From: Cellvibrio sp. PSBB023 | GTDB lineage: Bacteria; Pseudomonadota; Gammaproteobacteria; Pseudomonadales; Cellvibrionaceae | Assembly: GCF_002007605.1 (NCBI RefSeq) | Contig: NZ_CP019799.1 | Location: 3,512,001 to 3,576,000, forward strand | Direction of reading: 5' to 3' | Length of the DNA stretch: 64,000 nucleotides | Shown here: piece by piece, positions 1 through 8,863 of the stretch | How the letters are laid out: each line of letters begins with the position of its first letter | Position numbering within the stretch: the first letter of the stretch is position 1 | Program-made: the position numbers and the translations under genes | The notes under the pieces: generated by a model | Told to the model about the DNA's origin: nothing | Database searches by the model: none | What the model saw: only the letters and a program-made list of their open reading frames with translations

Positions 1-1
1 C

Positions 2-1414
2 AGTGCCGACTGTATTCGCCTCGCCACCAACCCATCCGTTAACTGGCGCGATACCAGTTTGCAGACGGATCAACAAATTGTTGAGTGCCTGTCAAAAACC
101 CTCGGGAAACCGGTCGGCTATGGTGAAAAAGCACTCGGTGGTTTTGATCCCAATGGCAACAGTAAACTTACCATCATCACCAAAAATGCCAGCGTCTCGG
201 TTGAGCAACAATTGTTGAATGCCTTAACCGATAACGCGCACAACTGGATTGTGTTTGATAAGGTGCAATTTGCGCAGCCGCATGAAATTGGTATGTATCG
301 CATGTACTGCAGCAATAGCACCGTGCAATCCATTTTGGGCGCGAGCGAAGCGGAATGCCTGGATTACAGACAATGGTGTAATCGCAAAGGCTTTAGTGGT
401 GAAGAAAATTGCCGCAATGAGTTCTTTAACAAAGCGATGAACAAAAGCAACATTCCAATTCGTATTCCGGCGATAGGTTCCAACAAAACCATCGACGGTC
501 GTATGAGTGAGGCTTATTTTATATTCAGCGGTTTTGCGATTGGCAAAGATGCGGATGGCGTACCAACGCAAACGTCGAACAGTGTGATTCTCACGCACTT
601 GAACTTCAAAGGCGCAGGTCATACGGAAGATCACTATGTCGACCCGGATATGATTCGCTCCACCGGCGCATCACACGATATCTGGATTCACAAAAATACC
701 TTTGATACCACGGGCGACTCGGCCTTTGATGTGAAAATTGGTGCAAACAGCATCACCATGTCATTTAACCGTTTAATTAATGTGAAGCGCGCTGTATTGC
801 ACGGTTCAAGTGATAGCCGCACCATCAATGCCAATATCACCACCACCATGCACCACAACGCCTTTGTCACCACCGATGACAGCTATATGTTGTTAGGAAA
901 TACCTTGCGTCGCGTGCCTCTGTTGCGTCGTGGTAAAACCCACATGTTCAACAATGTGTTTGTGAACTATCGCAAAGAGGTATTGAGCCTGCGTGTTGGT
1001 GCACAAGCCTTCCTGGAAGATAACGTGTTTGTAGTTAATTCCAGCTTGCAAGAAAAGAGCAGCGTGACGGCATCACTGACTGAAATCAGCAACAATTATT
1101 TCAAAGATATCAGCGGCGGCTCACTGCGTAATGATCGCAACTTCCTCTGGTTTGGCAGCGGCACCTGTAACCTGGATAACACTACCAAAACAGCACTGAC
1201 AGCGACTAATGGTTCAGTAGCGGATTTGGCAACCAATTATTCTGCAGCCTCACAAAACACCATCAACAACTGGAGTTTTGTAGCCGGTCAGGATTTGATT
1301 GATTACCTGAGTGCAACTACCGGCAAGTATGGCCAAATCCCATTTAACTCACCATTAGCCGGTGATCGTTATTATGTGCTGGGTTTAGGCAAGGTGCCTT
1401 GTCAGATTCGATAG
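2..1414 (+). CDS. Pectate lyase, family PL1 (5' end cut off)
   Basis: This is the C-terminal part of a parallel beta-helix pectate lyase, which cleaves polygalacturonate by beta-elimination with calcium. The reading frame is open to the window edge, so the true start and any signal peptide lie upstream. The visible part has the family's hallmarks: an IWIHKNTFD strand followed by DSAFDVKIGANSITMSFNR (calcium-binding turn region), then HHNAF, and RVPLLRRGKTHMFNN, which matches the RxPxxR segment carrying the catalytic arginine in PelC-type lyases. Cysteines in the first third (CSNS, EAECLDYRQWCNRK, EENC) suggest disulfides and an extracellular location. It is followed by a strong terminator. 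The PL1 assignment is firm from the motifs; exact substrate preference is not visible. Confidence 0.88.
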   Translation, partial: SADCIRLATNPSVNWRDTSLQTDQQIVECLSKTLGKPVGYGEKALGGFDPNGNSKLTIITKNASVSVEQQLLNALTDNAHNWIVFDKVQFAQPHEIGMYRMYCSNSTVQSILGASEAECLDYRQWCNRKGFSGEENCRNEFFNKAMNKSNIPIRIPAIGSNKTIDGRMSEAYFIFSGFAIGKDADGVPTQTSNSVILTHLNFKGAGHTEDHYVDPDMIRSTGASHDIWIHKNTFDTTGDSAFDVKIGANSITMSFNRLINVKRAVLHGSSDSRTINANITTTMHHNAFVTTDDSYMLLGNTLRRVPLLRRGKTHMFNNVFVNYRKEVLSLRVGAQAFLEDNVFVVNSSLQEKSSVTASLTEISNNYFKDISGGSLRNDRNFLWFGSGTCNLDNTTKTALTATNGSVADLATNYSAASQNTINNWSFVAGQDLIDYLSATTGKYGQIPFNSPLAGDRYYVLGLGKVPCQIR

Positions 1415-1433
1415 GTTTCCGAGCATAGTGTTT

Positions 1434-1475
1434 TAAAAAAAGCCCCGGTGTATGAACTGCATCGGGGCTTTTTGT
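1434..1475. terminator. Bidirectional rho-independent terminator
   Basis: AGCCCCG (1441-1447) pairs with CGGGGCT (1463-1469), with partial extension of the stem, flanked by seven A on the left and five T on the right. It sits between the convergent pectate lyase and plsC genes and could serve both. Confidence 0.85.
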
Positions 1476-1492
1476 GTTTCTTTGTGCGGGGT

Positions 1493-2248
1493 TTAAGTAG
1501 TTTCCGATTCCACAACAATTCGCTTCCCGTCTTTTCTTGCGGGCGGCATCTTTGCAATCTCACTTTCAATCCAGTTTTTCACTTCTTCAGTAAGTTGCTT
1601 GCGATCTTTACCTTCGGTTTCAAAAGGCTCGCTGATAACGACACGAATGGTGCCGGGGTACTTAATAAAATCTTTAGTGGGCCAGCACTCACCCGCGTTA
1701 TGTGCTACTGCAATAACAGGTACGCCCGCGCTGATGGCAATATCGGCACCGCTGCGTGCGTAGTTGCCAACCTGGCCGACCGGGGTGCGAGTGCCTTCGG
1801 GGAAGATCAATAAATTATTGCCCTGTTGCAAGCGGCGTATGCCAATACGTTTAATATCTTTTAGTGCTTGCATCGGGTTGCTGCGATCAATGGCGATAGG
1901 GCGCAAACTCGCCAAACCCCAACCAAAAAATGGAATGCGGAATAATTCTTTTTTAAGGATGGTACTGACCGGGCCAAAATAATATTGCAGGAACATGGTT
2001 TCCCAGGTGCTTTGGTGTTTGGCCATGACGACACAAGGAAACACATCGCGGCGGCGCTCGCCGTGGATTTCAAAACGAATGCCGCAGCAAACGCGCAACC
2101 AAAACATCACAAAACGGTTCCACAAAGTGACAATACGCCAGCGCCAGGCATAGGGAAATATGGGCCAAATAATCACACCGATAAAACCAATTAATACACT
2201 GCTAACGTTGTAACCAATCGTAAAAAGTAAACTGCGAAGTTTGAGCAC
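1493..2248 (-). CDS. plsC: 1-acyl-sn-glycerol-3-phosphate acyltransferase
   Basis: This enzyme makes phosphatidic acid by acylating lysophosphatidate at the inner membrane. The 251-residue protein has a hydrophobic N-terminus (about residues 8-30) and a PlsC domain. The catalytic block reads KHQSTWET, with H78 and E83 in an HX4E arrangement instead of the commoner HX4D; this variant is usual in this proteobacterial subgroup. The FPEGTR phosphate-binding block is at 149-154. It lies 23 bases downstream of gmhB, in the order glyQ-glyS-(insert)-gmhB-plsC, which apart from the insert is conserved in pseudomonads and relatives. Confidence 0.93.
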   Translation of the reverse strand: MLKLRSLLFTIGYNVSSVLIGFIGVIIWPIFPYAWRWRIVTLWNRFVMFWLRVCCGIRFEIHGERRRDVFPCVVMAKHQSTWETMFLQYYFGPVSTILKKELFRIPFFGWGLASLRPIAIDRSNPMQALKDIKRIGIRRLQQGNNLLIFPEGTRTPVGQVGNYARSGADIAISAGVPVIAVAHNAGECWPTKDFIKYPGTIRVVISEPFETEGKDRKQLTEEVKNWIESEIAKMPPARKDGKRIVVESETT

Positions 2249-2271
2249 GTTAATTCCTGTTATCCATGTAG

Positions 2272-2847
2272 TTAGTGGTTGGCTTCAAGAATAAAATCAA
2301 CAGCGGCAGCAAGGTTAGCAAATACTTGTACCTGTTCAGCATAGACAGTGGGGCTGTCGGTTTGCAGTTGTACATCCGCCAATTGTGCGAGCGTTTTTTC
2401 ACCTTTGCCGGTTTTGACCAGAATGGGTTTGCACCCTTTTAGCAACCCGGCTTGTAAATCGCGCAAGCTGTCGCCTACAAAATAGCTCGACTCTACCGAG
2501 GTGTTAAATTCGGCTTCAATGGCATCAAGCATGCCGGGTTTGGGTTTGCGGCATTTACAATTGTCGTCCGGATGGTGCGGACAATAAAAAATCCCCCCCA
2601 GCTCGCCACCTTGCTCTTCCACCAAACCGGTAATTTTTTCGTGCATGGCTTCCAGGTCATCCAGCTCGAATTTACCCTTGGCAAGACCGGCTTGGTTAGT
2701 GGCGACTACAACAGTAAAGCCCGCTTTATTTAGGCGCACTATGGCTTCAATGCTGCCTTCAATCGGCACGCATTCATCGGCAGATTTTACATAGTCTTCA
2801 CGATCGTGATTAATCACGCCGTCGCGGTCAAGGATGACTAGTTTCAT
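2272..2847 (-). CDS. gmhB: D-glycero-beta-D-manno-heptose 1,7-bisphosphate 7-phosphatase
   Basis: This HAD-superfamily phosphatase removes the 7-phosphate in ADP-heptose synthesis for the LPS inner core. The 191-residue protein begins with the nucleophile motif LDRDGVIN (D7, D9) and has the zinc-binding loop C89-P-H91...C97-K-C99 typical of GmhB. The GDSLRDLQAG segment near residue 135 is the late HAD motif. Its usual partner position is directly beside glyS; here a 612-codon foreign-looking gene separates them. Confidence 0.94.
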   Translation of the reverse strand: MKLVILDRDGVINHDREDYVKSADECVPIEGSIEAIVRLNKAGFTVVVATNQAGLAKGKFELDDLEAMHEKITGLVEEQGGELGGIFYCPHHPDDNCKCRKPKPGMLDAIEAEFNTSVESSYFVGDSLRDLQAGLLKGCKPILVKTGKGEKTLAQLADVQLQTDSPTVYAEQVQVFANLAAAVDFILEANH

Positions 2848-2889
2848 AACGTTTATTAATATAACCCTCTACAGTCGATAGGCAGGCAC

Positions 2890-4728
2890 TTAGTTATAAA
2901 TTTCAATTTCTCTCCAAGCTACCCAGGATTGGCTACTTATAGTGCGAACTTCCATATGTTTAATGTTTCCATTTTGCCAGAATTTATCTAACACAATTTC
3001 TTCTAAATCACATGTTGATTTGGATATCACTGCCATTTTATGCAGGCCGGTTTCGTTAGGTCCACCCCAGATTTGAACTTCAGTGTATTGGCAAATAGGT
3101 GTGTGTGATGGAATTAGTTTTACTTTGGATATATTAACTCCATATGGAAATCCAAAATAAATGCTTTGAGGGCTGTTTGTGCTAGCCGAATTTCCGCTAT
3201 TCCAAAGGGTATTAATATCATCATCAAATGCGTTTCCAGCATTTCCTGAGATCGACTTCGCACTTATGGGGCGTAAACGTTTTACAGGGCAGTTATTAAC
3301 ACTAGTTATGCATAAACCATTATTTCTTACTTTTTCCTTTAAATTTAAATTTTCATTTAAGTCGTCAAGCCATTCCAATCCAATCCATTTTTCGCCTGGT
3401 ACACTTAGTGATTGGTAAATAAAGTTAAATGCGCCGATAACTTTGGGTTCATTGTCAGCAATCAATATAAAATTATCATATATTGCATTTAAGTTTTTCT
3501 TCTCTTGTACTGTTATTTGCAGGCTTCTATTTCTGGATGCAGTGGCATCAGGGGCTAAAAAATAAGCACTTTCCGGGAATATGGCAATTTTTTGATGAGC
3601 AGAGGTTTTATCTACAAGCTTTTTTACGTATTCATGTATGGAAGTAGAGAGACTTGGCACAATGGGGTGGCACAAGCTGTATTGATTCCATTGTGGATTT
3701 GTTGCTGGGTAATTCCGCGACGGATAACAATTAAATCCAACCCAATCGGAGGACTCAAAGCCAGGCCATATATTATTGCTAAATGCTTCATAACTGTAGT
3801 TTGTGAAAACAGCTATGCTTGGGTTAATTTTACTTTTTACAAAATTAATTCGCTCAGTGAAGCCAGATATGATATTGGGTTTTAAATCTGGTTCGTCCAT
3901 TAGCGTAACTGCAGCAATATACTGGGAATAGTTATTGAAAAAATTATGTGCATAAGAATCCCAGTTTTGGTTGTATTGTGCGTTTTGTTCAATACCATTA
4001 GGTCCGTGTATATAAAATAAATCTGATAGATCAATAATCAATTTTATTTCATTTGCTTTTCCCAATGCGATTAACTCATTAATTTTTTGTTGTGCGCGCC
4101 ATATATTTGTCCAAGATATATTTGAGTGATCAGCGATTTCAGATGTTTTGTTGTATAACTGGTCTCTTTGACCAGAGGGGTTTGATTCAGTTACGTCTGT
4201 CGATCCTCCATCCATAAAGTAGCCAAAATGCTTTATATTTGGATTGTTTCTCACCAATGCAGCTTTATGAGAAAAGACATTAACTTCATACCACGAAATC
4301 CACGAAGGACTGGCATCGGTTCGTATTCTTATAAACCTTGTGTTTGACTCTATCGGATAAGAAAGCACTTGGCCGTTAGTAGTGTATTGTTGATAAGTTT
4401 TTAACACTTGCAGGGTTTGTTCTGTATTTCCTATTAATATAGTTTGAGTTGTATTGCCGGATGGGTATTGGGACACAATCAACTGGACTTTGCATACTGG
4501 CTGGACTGTACCCAAATCAATTTGGATCCATTGCTGTGCATACAGCCCTGAACTCCAGGATGTAGTTATATTCCCATCTATTAAAAAGCTGCTTGGTGAT
4601 CCAGCAGCTGAGTTCGAAGTTTTCAACATATGGTTGGCGAGGTTTATCTCTACGTTGCATGAAAATGCTTTACTTGCAATGATAGCCAATAAGAAGAAAA
4701 CTATTTTTTTAAAAAATATATTGTTCAT
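2890..4728 (-). CDS. Secreted protein: discoidin / TIM-barrel-like / discoidin
   Basis: I do not recognise a named family for the whole 612-residue protein. It begins with a signal peptide (FFKKIVFFLLAIIASKAFS). Residues about 25-155 look like an F5/8 type C (discoidin) carbohydrate-binding domain: DGNITTSWSS, WIQIDLG and a closing SWISWYEVNVF. Residues about 480-612 form a second copy, with DDDINTLWNSG and a closing SWVAWREIEIY. The middle (about 160-480) resembles a glycoside-hydrolase TIM barrel, with LMDEPDL (E279) and IAIFPESAYF (E386) at plausible acid/base and nucleophile positions; this is inference. The gene is visibly AT-richer than glyS and gmhB and splits that conserved pair, which points to acquisition. 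It starts 25 bases after glyS, so it may share the glyQS transcript. Confidence 0.8.
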   Translation of the reverse strand: MNNIFFKKIVFFLLAIIASKAFSCNVEINLANHMLKTSNSAAGSPSSFLIDGNITTSWSSGLYAQQWIQIDLGTVQPVCKVQLIVSQYPSGNTTQTILIGNTEQTLQVLKTYQQYTTNGQVLSYPIESNTRFIRIRTDASPSWISWYEVNVFSHKAALVRNNPNIKHFGYFMDGGSTDVTESNPSGQRDQLYNKTSEIADHSNISWTNIWRAQQKINELIALGKANEIKLIIDLSDLFYIHGPNGIEQNAQYNQNWDSYAHNFFNNYSQYIAAVTLMDEPDLKPNIISGFTERINFVKSKINPSIAVFTNYSYEAFSNNIWPGFESSDWVGFNCYPSRNYPATNPQWNQYSLCHPIVPSLSTSIHEYVKKLVDKTSAHQKIAIFPESAYFLAPDATASRNRSLQITVQEKKNLNAIYDNFILIADNEPKVIGAFNFIYQSLSVPGEKWIGLEWLDDLNENLNLKEKVRNNGLCITSVNNCPVKRLRPISAKSISGNAGNAFDDDINTLWNSGNSASTNSPQSIYFGFPYGVNISKVKLIPSHTPICQYTEVQIWGGPNETGLHKMAVISKSTCDLEEIVLDKFWQNGNIKHMEVRTISSQSWVAWREIEIYN

Positions 4729-4753
4729 ATATTTATTATTATTCCTTTAATCA

Positions 4754-6832
4754 TTAACTTTTATTAGGAACCAGATAAGAAATATCGGCCACTTCTAAAA
4801 ACAATCCGCGCAGTTGTTGCAATAACGCCAAGCGGTTTTGTTGCAGCGCCGGGTCGTCACTCATCACCATTACGCTGTCAAAAAACGCATCCACCGGTTG
4901 TTGCAGATCCGCGAGTGCAGCCAGTGCTTGGGTGTATTCGCGTGCAGCAAACAAGGGGGCAACTACAGCCGCTTTTGCGCTTACTGCTTGCGCCAAAGTT
5001 TTCTCTGCGTCCTCTTGCAAGAGTGCTGCATTTACTTCCGTACTCAACGCCGCATTTTGTTTAGCGAGAATATTGGATACACGTTTGTTCGCCGCAGCGA
5101 GCGCCTGTGCTTGCGGCAATTTGCTGAATTCGTTCACCGCCAGGACGCGCTGGTTGATATCCAACGGTTGCGATAATTGTTTTGCAGTGACCGATTGGAA
5201 AACTTCTGCAGGGATATTGGCATCTTCAAAGAAAGCGCGGAAACGCTCCAGCATGTAAGCCAACACTTGCTCGACCAACTCATCACCAACAGTGAGATTT
5301 TTGTGTTGGTTTTTAGCGAAGGTCAGCAGCTCACGCAAATCGAGCGCGAGATTTTTTTCCACCAGAATGCGTAGCACTGCAATACTTGCACGACGCAAGG
5401 CAAACGGATCTTTGGAGCCGGTAGGCTGTTGGCCAATACCAAAAATACCGGTGATAGTATCGAGGCGATCAGCAAGCGCGATAATCGCGCCGGTAGTGGT
5501 TGCCGGCAATTGGTCGCCCGCAAAACGCGGCATGTATTGCTCGTTCATCGCCGCAGCTACTTCGGCATTTTCGCCGTCGTTAACCGCGTAGTAATAACCG
5601 GCGATACCTTGCATATCGTCAAACTCGCCCACCATATTGGTGACCAGATCCGACTTACATAATTGCGCTGCGCGTTCAGCCGATGCAGCGTCAGCATTTA
5701 ATTTGCCAGCAATTAATTTTGCAAGGCCAGCAACGCGTTCGGTTTTATCGTAAATGGTGCCGAGCTGCGCCTGGAACACGATCGTTTTTAAACGATCGCG
5801 CAATGACGCGAGCGTGGTTTTCTTATCAGTTTCAAAGAAGAAGGCTGCATCGGAAAGACGGGGACGAATCACGCGCTCGTTACCATCGATAATTTGCGAT
5901 GGGTCTTTGCTTTGGATATTCGCCACGGTGATGAAGTTGTTTTTCAACTTGCCGTTAGCATCTACCACGTGGAAATATTTTTGGTGTTCTTTCATGGAAG
6001 CAATTAATGCTTCCGCTGGAACAGCGAGGAAACGTTCTTCAAATTTTCCGGTGAGTGCGACTGGCCACTCAACCAAGGCGGTAACTTCATCGAGCAGGGC
6101 AGGGTCAATAACCGCAACGCCGCCGACTTTTTTCGCTTCGGCTTCAACTTGTTGTTTGATGGTCGCGCTGCGCTCAGCGAAATCGGCGACTACAAAACCG
6201 GTATTTTTTAATACGCTGGCGTAATCACTCGCTTTAGCGAGGTCGATGTTGTTGTTGTAATGGAAGCGGTGACCGCGTGTAGTGCGGCCAGCGGTCAAGC
6301 CCAATACCGATGCATTTATAACATCGCTACCAAATAACATTACTAGCCAATGTACTGGGCGAACAAACTCAGTACGTTTTGATCCCCAGCGCATACGTTT
6401 GGGAATGGGTATGCCTGCAACTGCTTCGTTAACTACATTTTCAAGTAGATCAACAGTTTTTTTACCTTGGATATTAATTCTTGCAACGAGCTTTTCAGCT
6501 TTACCATCGCTCTCTGCTTTTAATTCAGAAGGGGCAATCCCATTTTTTTCTGCGAAAGCGAGAGCAGCTTTGGTGGGTTGTCCATCTTTATCAAAAGCGA
6601 TTGCTGCTGGTGGTCCCCATACAGTGAGAGATTGCGATGGAGTTTCACTTGTAAGACCTTCCACCAACACGGCTAAGCGACGCGGCGTTGCAAATGATTT
6701 AACAGCTTTGTATTCGAGATTAGCAGCAGCTAGTTCCGCCTCGATAACTCTAGTAAATTCGCTTGCAAAGAATTTAAGGTTTTTAGGTGGTAACTCTTCT
6801 GTACCCAGTTCAACTAAAAAATCAGCAGACAT
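4754..6832 (-). CDS. glyS: Glycine--tRNA ligase beta subunit
   Basis: This is the beta chain of the bacterial alpha2beta2 glycyl-tRNA synthetase, responsible for tRNA recognition. The 692-residue length is normal for the family. The N-terminus FLVELGTEELPPKNL is the family signature, and further conserved stretches include KRMRWG and GDQLPATTTGAIIALADRLDT. The start codon overlaps the glyQ stop by one base (TAATG), which implies translational coupling and balanced subunit production. Confidence 0.97.
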   Translation of the reverse strand: MSADFLVELGTEELPPKNLKFFASEFTRVIEAELAAANLEYKAVKSFATPRRLAVLVEGLTSETPSQSLTVWGPPAAIAFDKDGQPTKAALAFAEKNGIAPSELKAESDGKAEKLVARINIQGKKTVDLLENVVNEAVAGIPIPKRMRWGSKRTEFVRPVHWLVMLFGSDVINASVLGLTAGRTTRGHRFHYNNNIDLAKASDYASVLKNTGFVVADFAERSATIKQQVEAEAKKVGGVAVIDPALLDEVTALVEWPVALTGKFEERFLAVPAEALIASMKEHQKYFHVVDANGKLKNNFITVANIQSKDPSQIIDGNERVIRPRLSDAAFFFETDKKTTLASLRDRLKTIVFQAQLGTIYDKTERVAGLAKLIAGKLNADAASAERAAQLCKSDLVTNMVGEFDDMQGIAGYYYAVNDGENAEVAAAMNEQYMPRFAGDQLPATTTGAIIALADRLDTITGIFGIGQQPTGSKDPFALRRASIAVLRILVEKNLALDLRELLTFAKNQHKNLTVGDELVEQVLAYMLERFRAFFEDANIPAEVFQSVTAKQLSQPLDINQRVLAVNEFSKLPQAQALAAANKRVSNILAKQNAALSTEVNAALLQEDAEKTLAQAVSAKAAVVAPLFAAREYTQALAALADLQQPVDAFFDSVMVMSDDPALQQNRLALLQQLRGLFLEVADISYLVPNKS

Positions 6833-7782
6833 TATTTTTCCTCCGCAATGGCAGAAAGCATTTCTGCTCGTAAGGCTTCAGGCGCAAGTGGGAAGCCGAG
6901 GGCTTTGCGGCTATCGTAATAGGCTTGGGCAACAGCGCGAGATAGTGTGCGCACGCGCAAAATAAAACGTTGGCGCTCGGTAACGGAAATTGCGTGGCGC
7001 GCGTCGAGCAAGTTAAACGCGTGTGAGGCTTTCATCACCATTTCATAAGCGGGCAGCGGCAGATTTTTTTCCATCAGGCGCTGGCTTTCTTTTTCGTAGA
7101 AGTCGAAATTGCTGAACAAGAATGCGGTGTCGGCTTCTTCAAAGTTGTAAGTGGATTGCTCCACTTCGTTTTGATGGAACACATCGCCGTAGGTAACCTT
7201 GTCGCCATTGGGGTTGATCGTCCACACCAGATCAAAAATTGAATCCACACCTTGCAGGTACATGGCGATACGCTCGATACCGTAGGTGATCTCGCCAGTA
7301 ACGGGGAAACATTCCAAACCGCCAACCTGTTGGAAGTAAGTGAACTGCGTGACTTCCATCCCATTCAACCAAACTTCCCAACCCAGACCCCAGGCGCCGA
7401 GGGTGGGCGATTCCCAGTTGTCTTCCACGAAACGGACATCGTGCACGTTGGTATCAATACCCATTTCGCGCAGTGAGCCCAAATACAAATCCTGAATGTT
7501 GGAGGGCGAGGGTTTCATCGCCACCTGGAATTGATAGTAATGCTGCAAGCGGTTGGGGTTTTCACCGTAGCGGCCGTCTTTCGGGCGGCGGCAGGGCTGC
7601 ACGTAGGCGGTATTCCAGGTTTCCGGGCCTATGGCGCGCAGGAATGTGGCGGGGTGGAAGGTACCGGCGCCGACTTCGAGGTCGAGTGGCTGCAGGATTA
7701 CGCAACCCTGGCGCGCCCAATAATCTTGCAGGGCGAGGATCAAACCCTGGAAGGTGCTTACGTCATAGCGTTTGTCAGACAT
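6832..7782 (-). CDS. glyQ: Glycine--tRNA ligase alpha subunit
   Basis: This is the catalytic alpha chain of glycyl-tRNA synthetase. The start at 7782 ([19 protein letters not shown]) is preferred: the frame stays open to 7896, but the extra 38 residues are not family-like, whereas 316 residues matches the usual length. Class II motifs are visible in [20 protein letters not shown] and [18 protein letters not shown]. It is the first gene of the reverse-strand block and is translationally coupled to glyS. It is divergent from the CBS-domain gene, across a 342-base region with an unusual repeat array. Confidence 0.97.
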   Translation of the reverse strand: MSDKRYDVSTFQGLILALQDYWARQGCVILQPLDLEVGAGTFHPATFLRAIGPETWNTAYVQPCRRPKDGRYGENPNRLQHYYQFQVAMKPSPSNIQDLYLGSLREMGIDTNVHDVRFVEDNWESPTLGAWGLGWEVWLNGMEVTQFTYFQQVGGLECFPVTGEITYGIERIAMYLQGVDSIFDLVWTINPNGDKVTYGDVFHQNEVEQSTYNFEEADTAFLFSNFDFYEKESQRLMEKNLPLPAYEMVMKASHAFNLLDARHAISVTERQRFILRVRTLSRAVAQAYYDSRKALGFPLAPEALRAEMLSAIAEEK

Positions 7783-8124
7783 GGCAGACTCAATAGTAAT
7801 GATGATCGATGAAATGGAAAAAATGCGGCGATTATAGCGGTGAACGGCACTGAATGGCAGCAGATGTCTTGGATGCGCGTTAATGGCGCATATCACAGTG
7901 TTCGGGCGAAAAATAGCACCTTTTACGGGCGATATTGATATAGATCGTAAACGCCGCGTAAAACGAGTAAAGCCCTCGTAAACATGGAGTAAAGGGCGCG
8001 TAAAAGCACGGATTCGCGGGTTTTAATTGGGCAGGAGTGAGCCTATGTTGTAATCACAGGGGGAGAAATCCTGCGCTAGGTGCGGACCAGCCCCCGTATT
8101 GATTACCACCGAATGGGGTTTGTT
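7783..8124. other. Divergent intergenic region, glyQ / CBS-domain gene
   Basis: This 342-base gap must hold the promoters for both genes. The notable content is a run of evenly spaced GTAAA motifs at 7946-8010, listed separately. I saw no convincing T-box-like leader for glyQ and no small gene. Confidence 0.6.
7946..8010 (+). repeat. Degenerate 11-bp tandem repeat, phased GTAAA motifs
   Basis: Six copies of GTAAA begin at 7947, 7958, 7967, 7978, 7989 and 8000. The spacings are 11, 9, 11, 11 and 11 bases, close to one DNA helical turn. Each is preceded by C or A, giving units such as CGTAAACGCCG, AGTAAAGCCCT and CGTAAACATGG. An inverted copy (TTTAC) lies at 7922-7926. The array ends about 120 bases before the CBS-domain gene start and about 165 bases upstream of glyQ. 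It could bind a protein cooperatively on one face of the helix; no known regulator is recognised. Confidence 0.75.
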
Positions 8125-8691
8125 ATGAAAAATTTATCGGTATTTTCCTTGGCTGTTAATGACCATTTGGTTCAGCCAGAAGAATTTGAAGACATCAAAG
8201 CCAGCACCTCTGCGCTGGCTATATTGACCGACTTCCGCAGCCATAAACCACACATGGTGGATGGCCACCTGGAAGCCGCTGAAGCACTGGAAGTGATGCG
8301 CGCTGAAGATGTAAAAATCAAACTGGTAGTCGATGCCCACAAAGAGTTTGTGGGCGTGATCAGCCTGGATGACCTGTCGCATCACAACATGCTGTTGAAA
8401 CAAATGGCGCTGCATTTGAAACACGATGAGCTGCTAGTGCGCGATTTAATGCACCCTCGCACCGAGATTCGCGCGATTGATTTTGACCAGTTCCAAAAGG
8501 CCAGTGTAGGCGATGTGGTATCTACCCTGAAAAAAGCCCATCAGGAATACCTGTTGGTGGTGGATAAAGAGGCGCACCACATTCGCGGCATAGTATCCGC
8601 ACGCGATATCGCCAGCCGTTTGCATACACCGGTTGAGATCGAGAAAGAACTGACCTTTATGGATATTTTCAGTGCGGTAACTGCCCACTGA
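8125..8691 (+). CDS. CBS-domain pair protein
   Basis: This 188-residue soluble protein contains a tandem CBS domain, which usually senses adenine nucleotides. The second CBS unit is clearest: LLVRDLMHPRTEIRAID, EYLLVVD and IRGIVSARDIASRL. The first is DGHLEAAEALEVM, KLVVD and FVGVISLDDL. No catalytic or transport domain is attached, so it probably acts through a partner. The ATG at 8125 is chosen over the GTG/TTG-type extension to 8080 because GGGG lies about ten bases ahead and the protein then begins MKNLSVFSLA. A strong terminator follows. Confidence 0.8.
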   Translation: MKNLSVFSLAVNDHLVQPEEFEDIKASTSALAILTDFRSHKPHMVDGHLEAAEALEVMRAEDVKIKLVVDAHKEFVGVISLDDLSHHNMLLKQMALHLKHDELLVRDLMHPRTEIRAIDFDQFQKASVGDVVSTLKKAHQEYLLVVDKEAHHIRGIVSARDIASRLHTPVEIEKELTFMDIFSAVTAH

Positions 8692-8734
8692 GCATAGCGT
8701 TAACTCGTTGTTGATTTTCATACCACTCCTTTTT

Positions 8735-8760
8735 GGGCGCTGTAGGCGCCCTTTTTTTTG
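8735..8760 (+). terminator. Rho-independent terminator after CBS-domain gene
   Basis: GGGCGC (8735-8740) and GCGCCC (8746-8751) form the stem around TGTAG, followed by eight T. Confidence 0.88.
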
Positions 8761-8863
8761 ACTACACATCCGCTTTTATGCCATTCACCGCTGGCAGGAT
8801 AATGTGCCAGCGGGCTTTTTCCGGTAAGCTGCGCGCACTTAACGCTGCACTGGTATTGGCTCC

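Noticed and set aside
224..634. 136-residue reverse frame inside the pectate lyase
   Set aside because: The forward frame carries the lyase motifs; the reverse product has no recognisable domain.
6282..6965. 227-residue forward frame opposite glyS and glyQ
   Set aside because: It lies entirely antisense to two well-recognised synthetase genes and shows no protein-family features.
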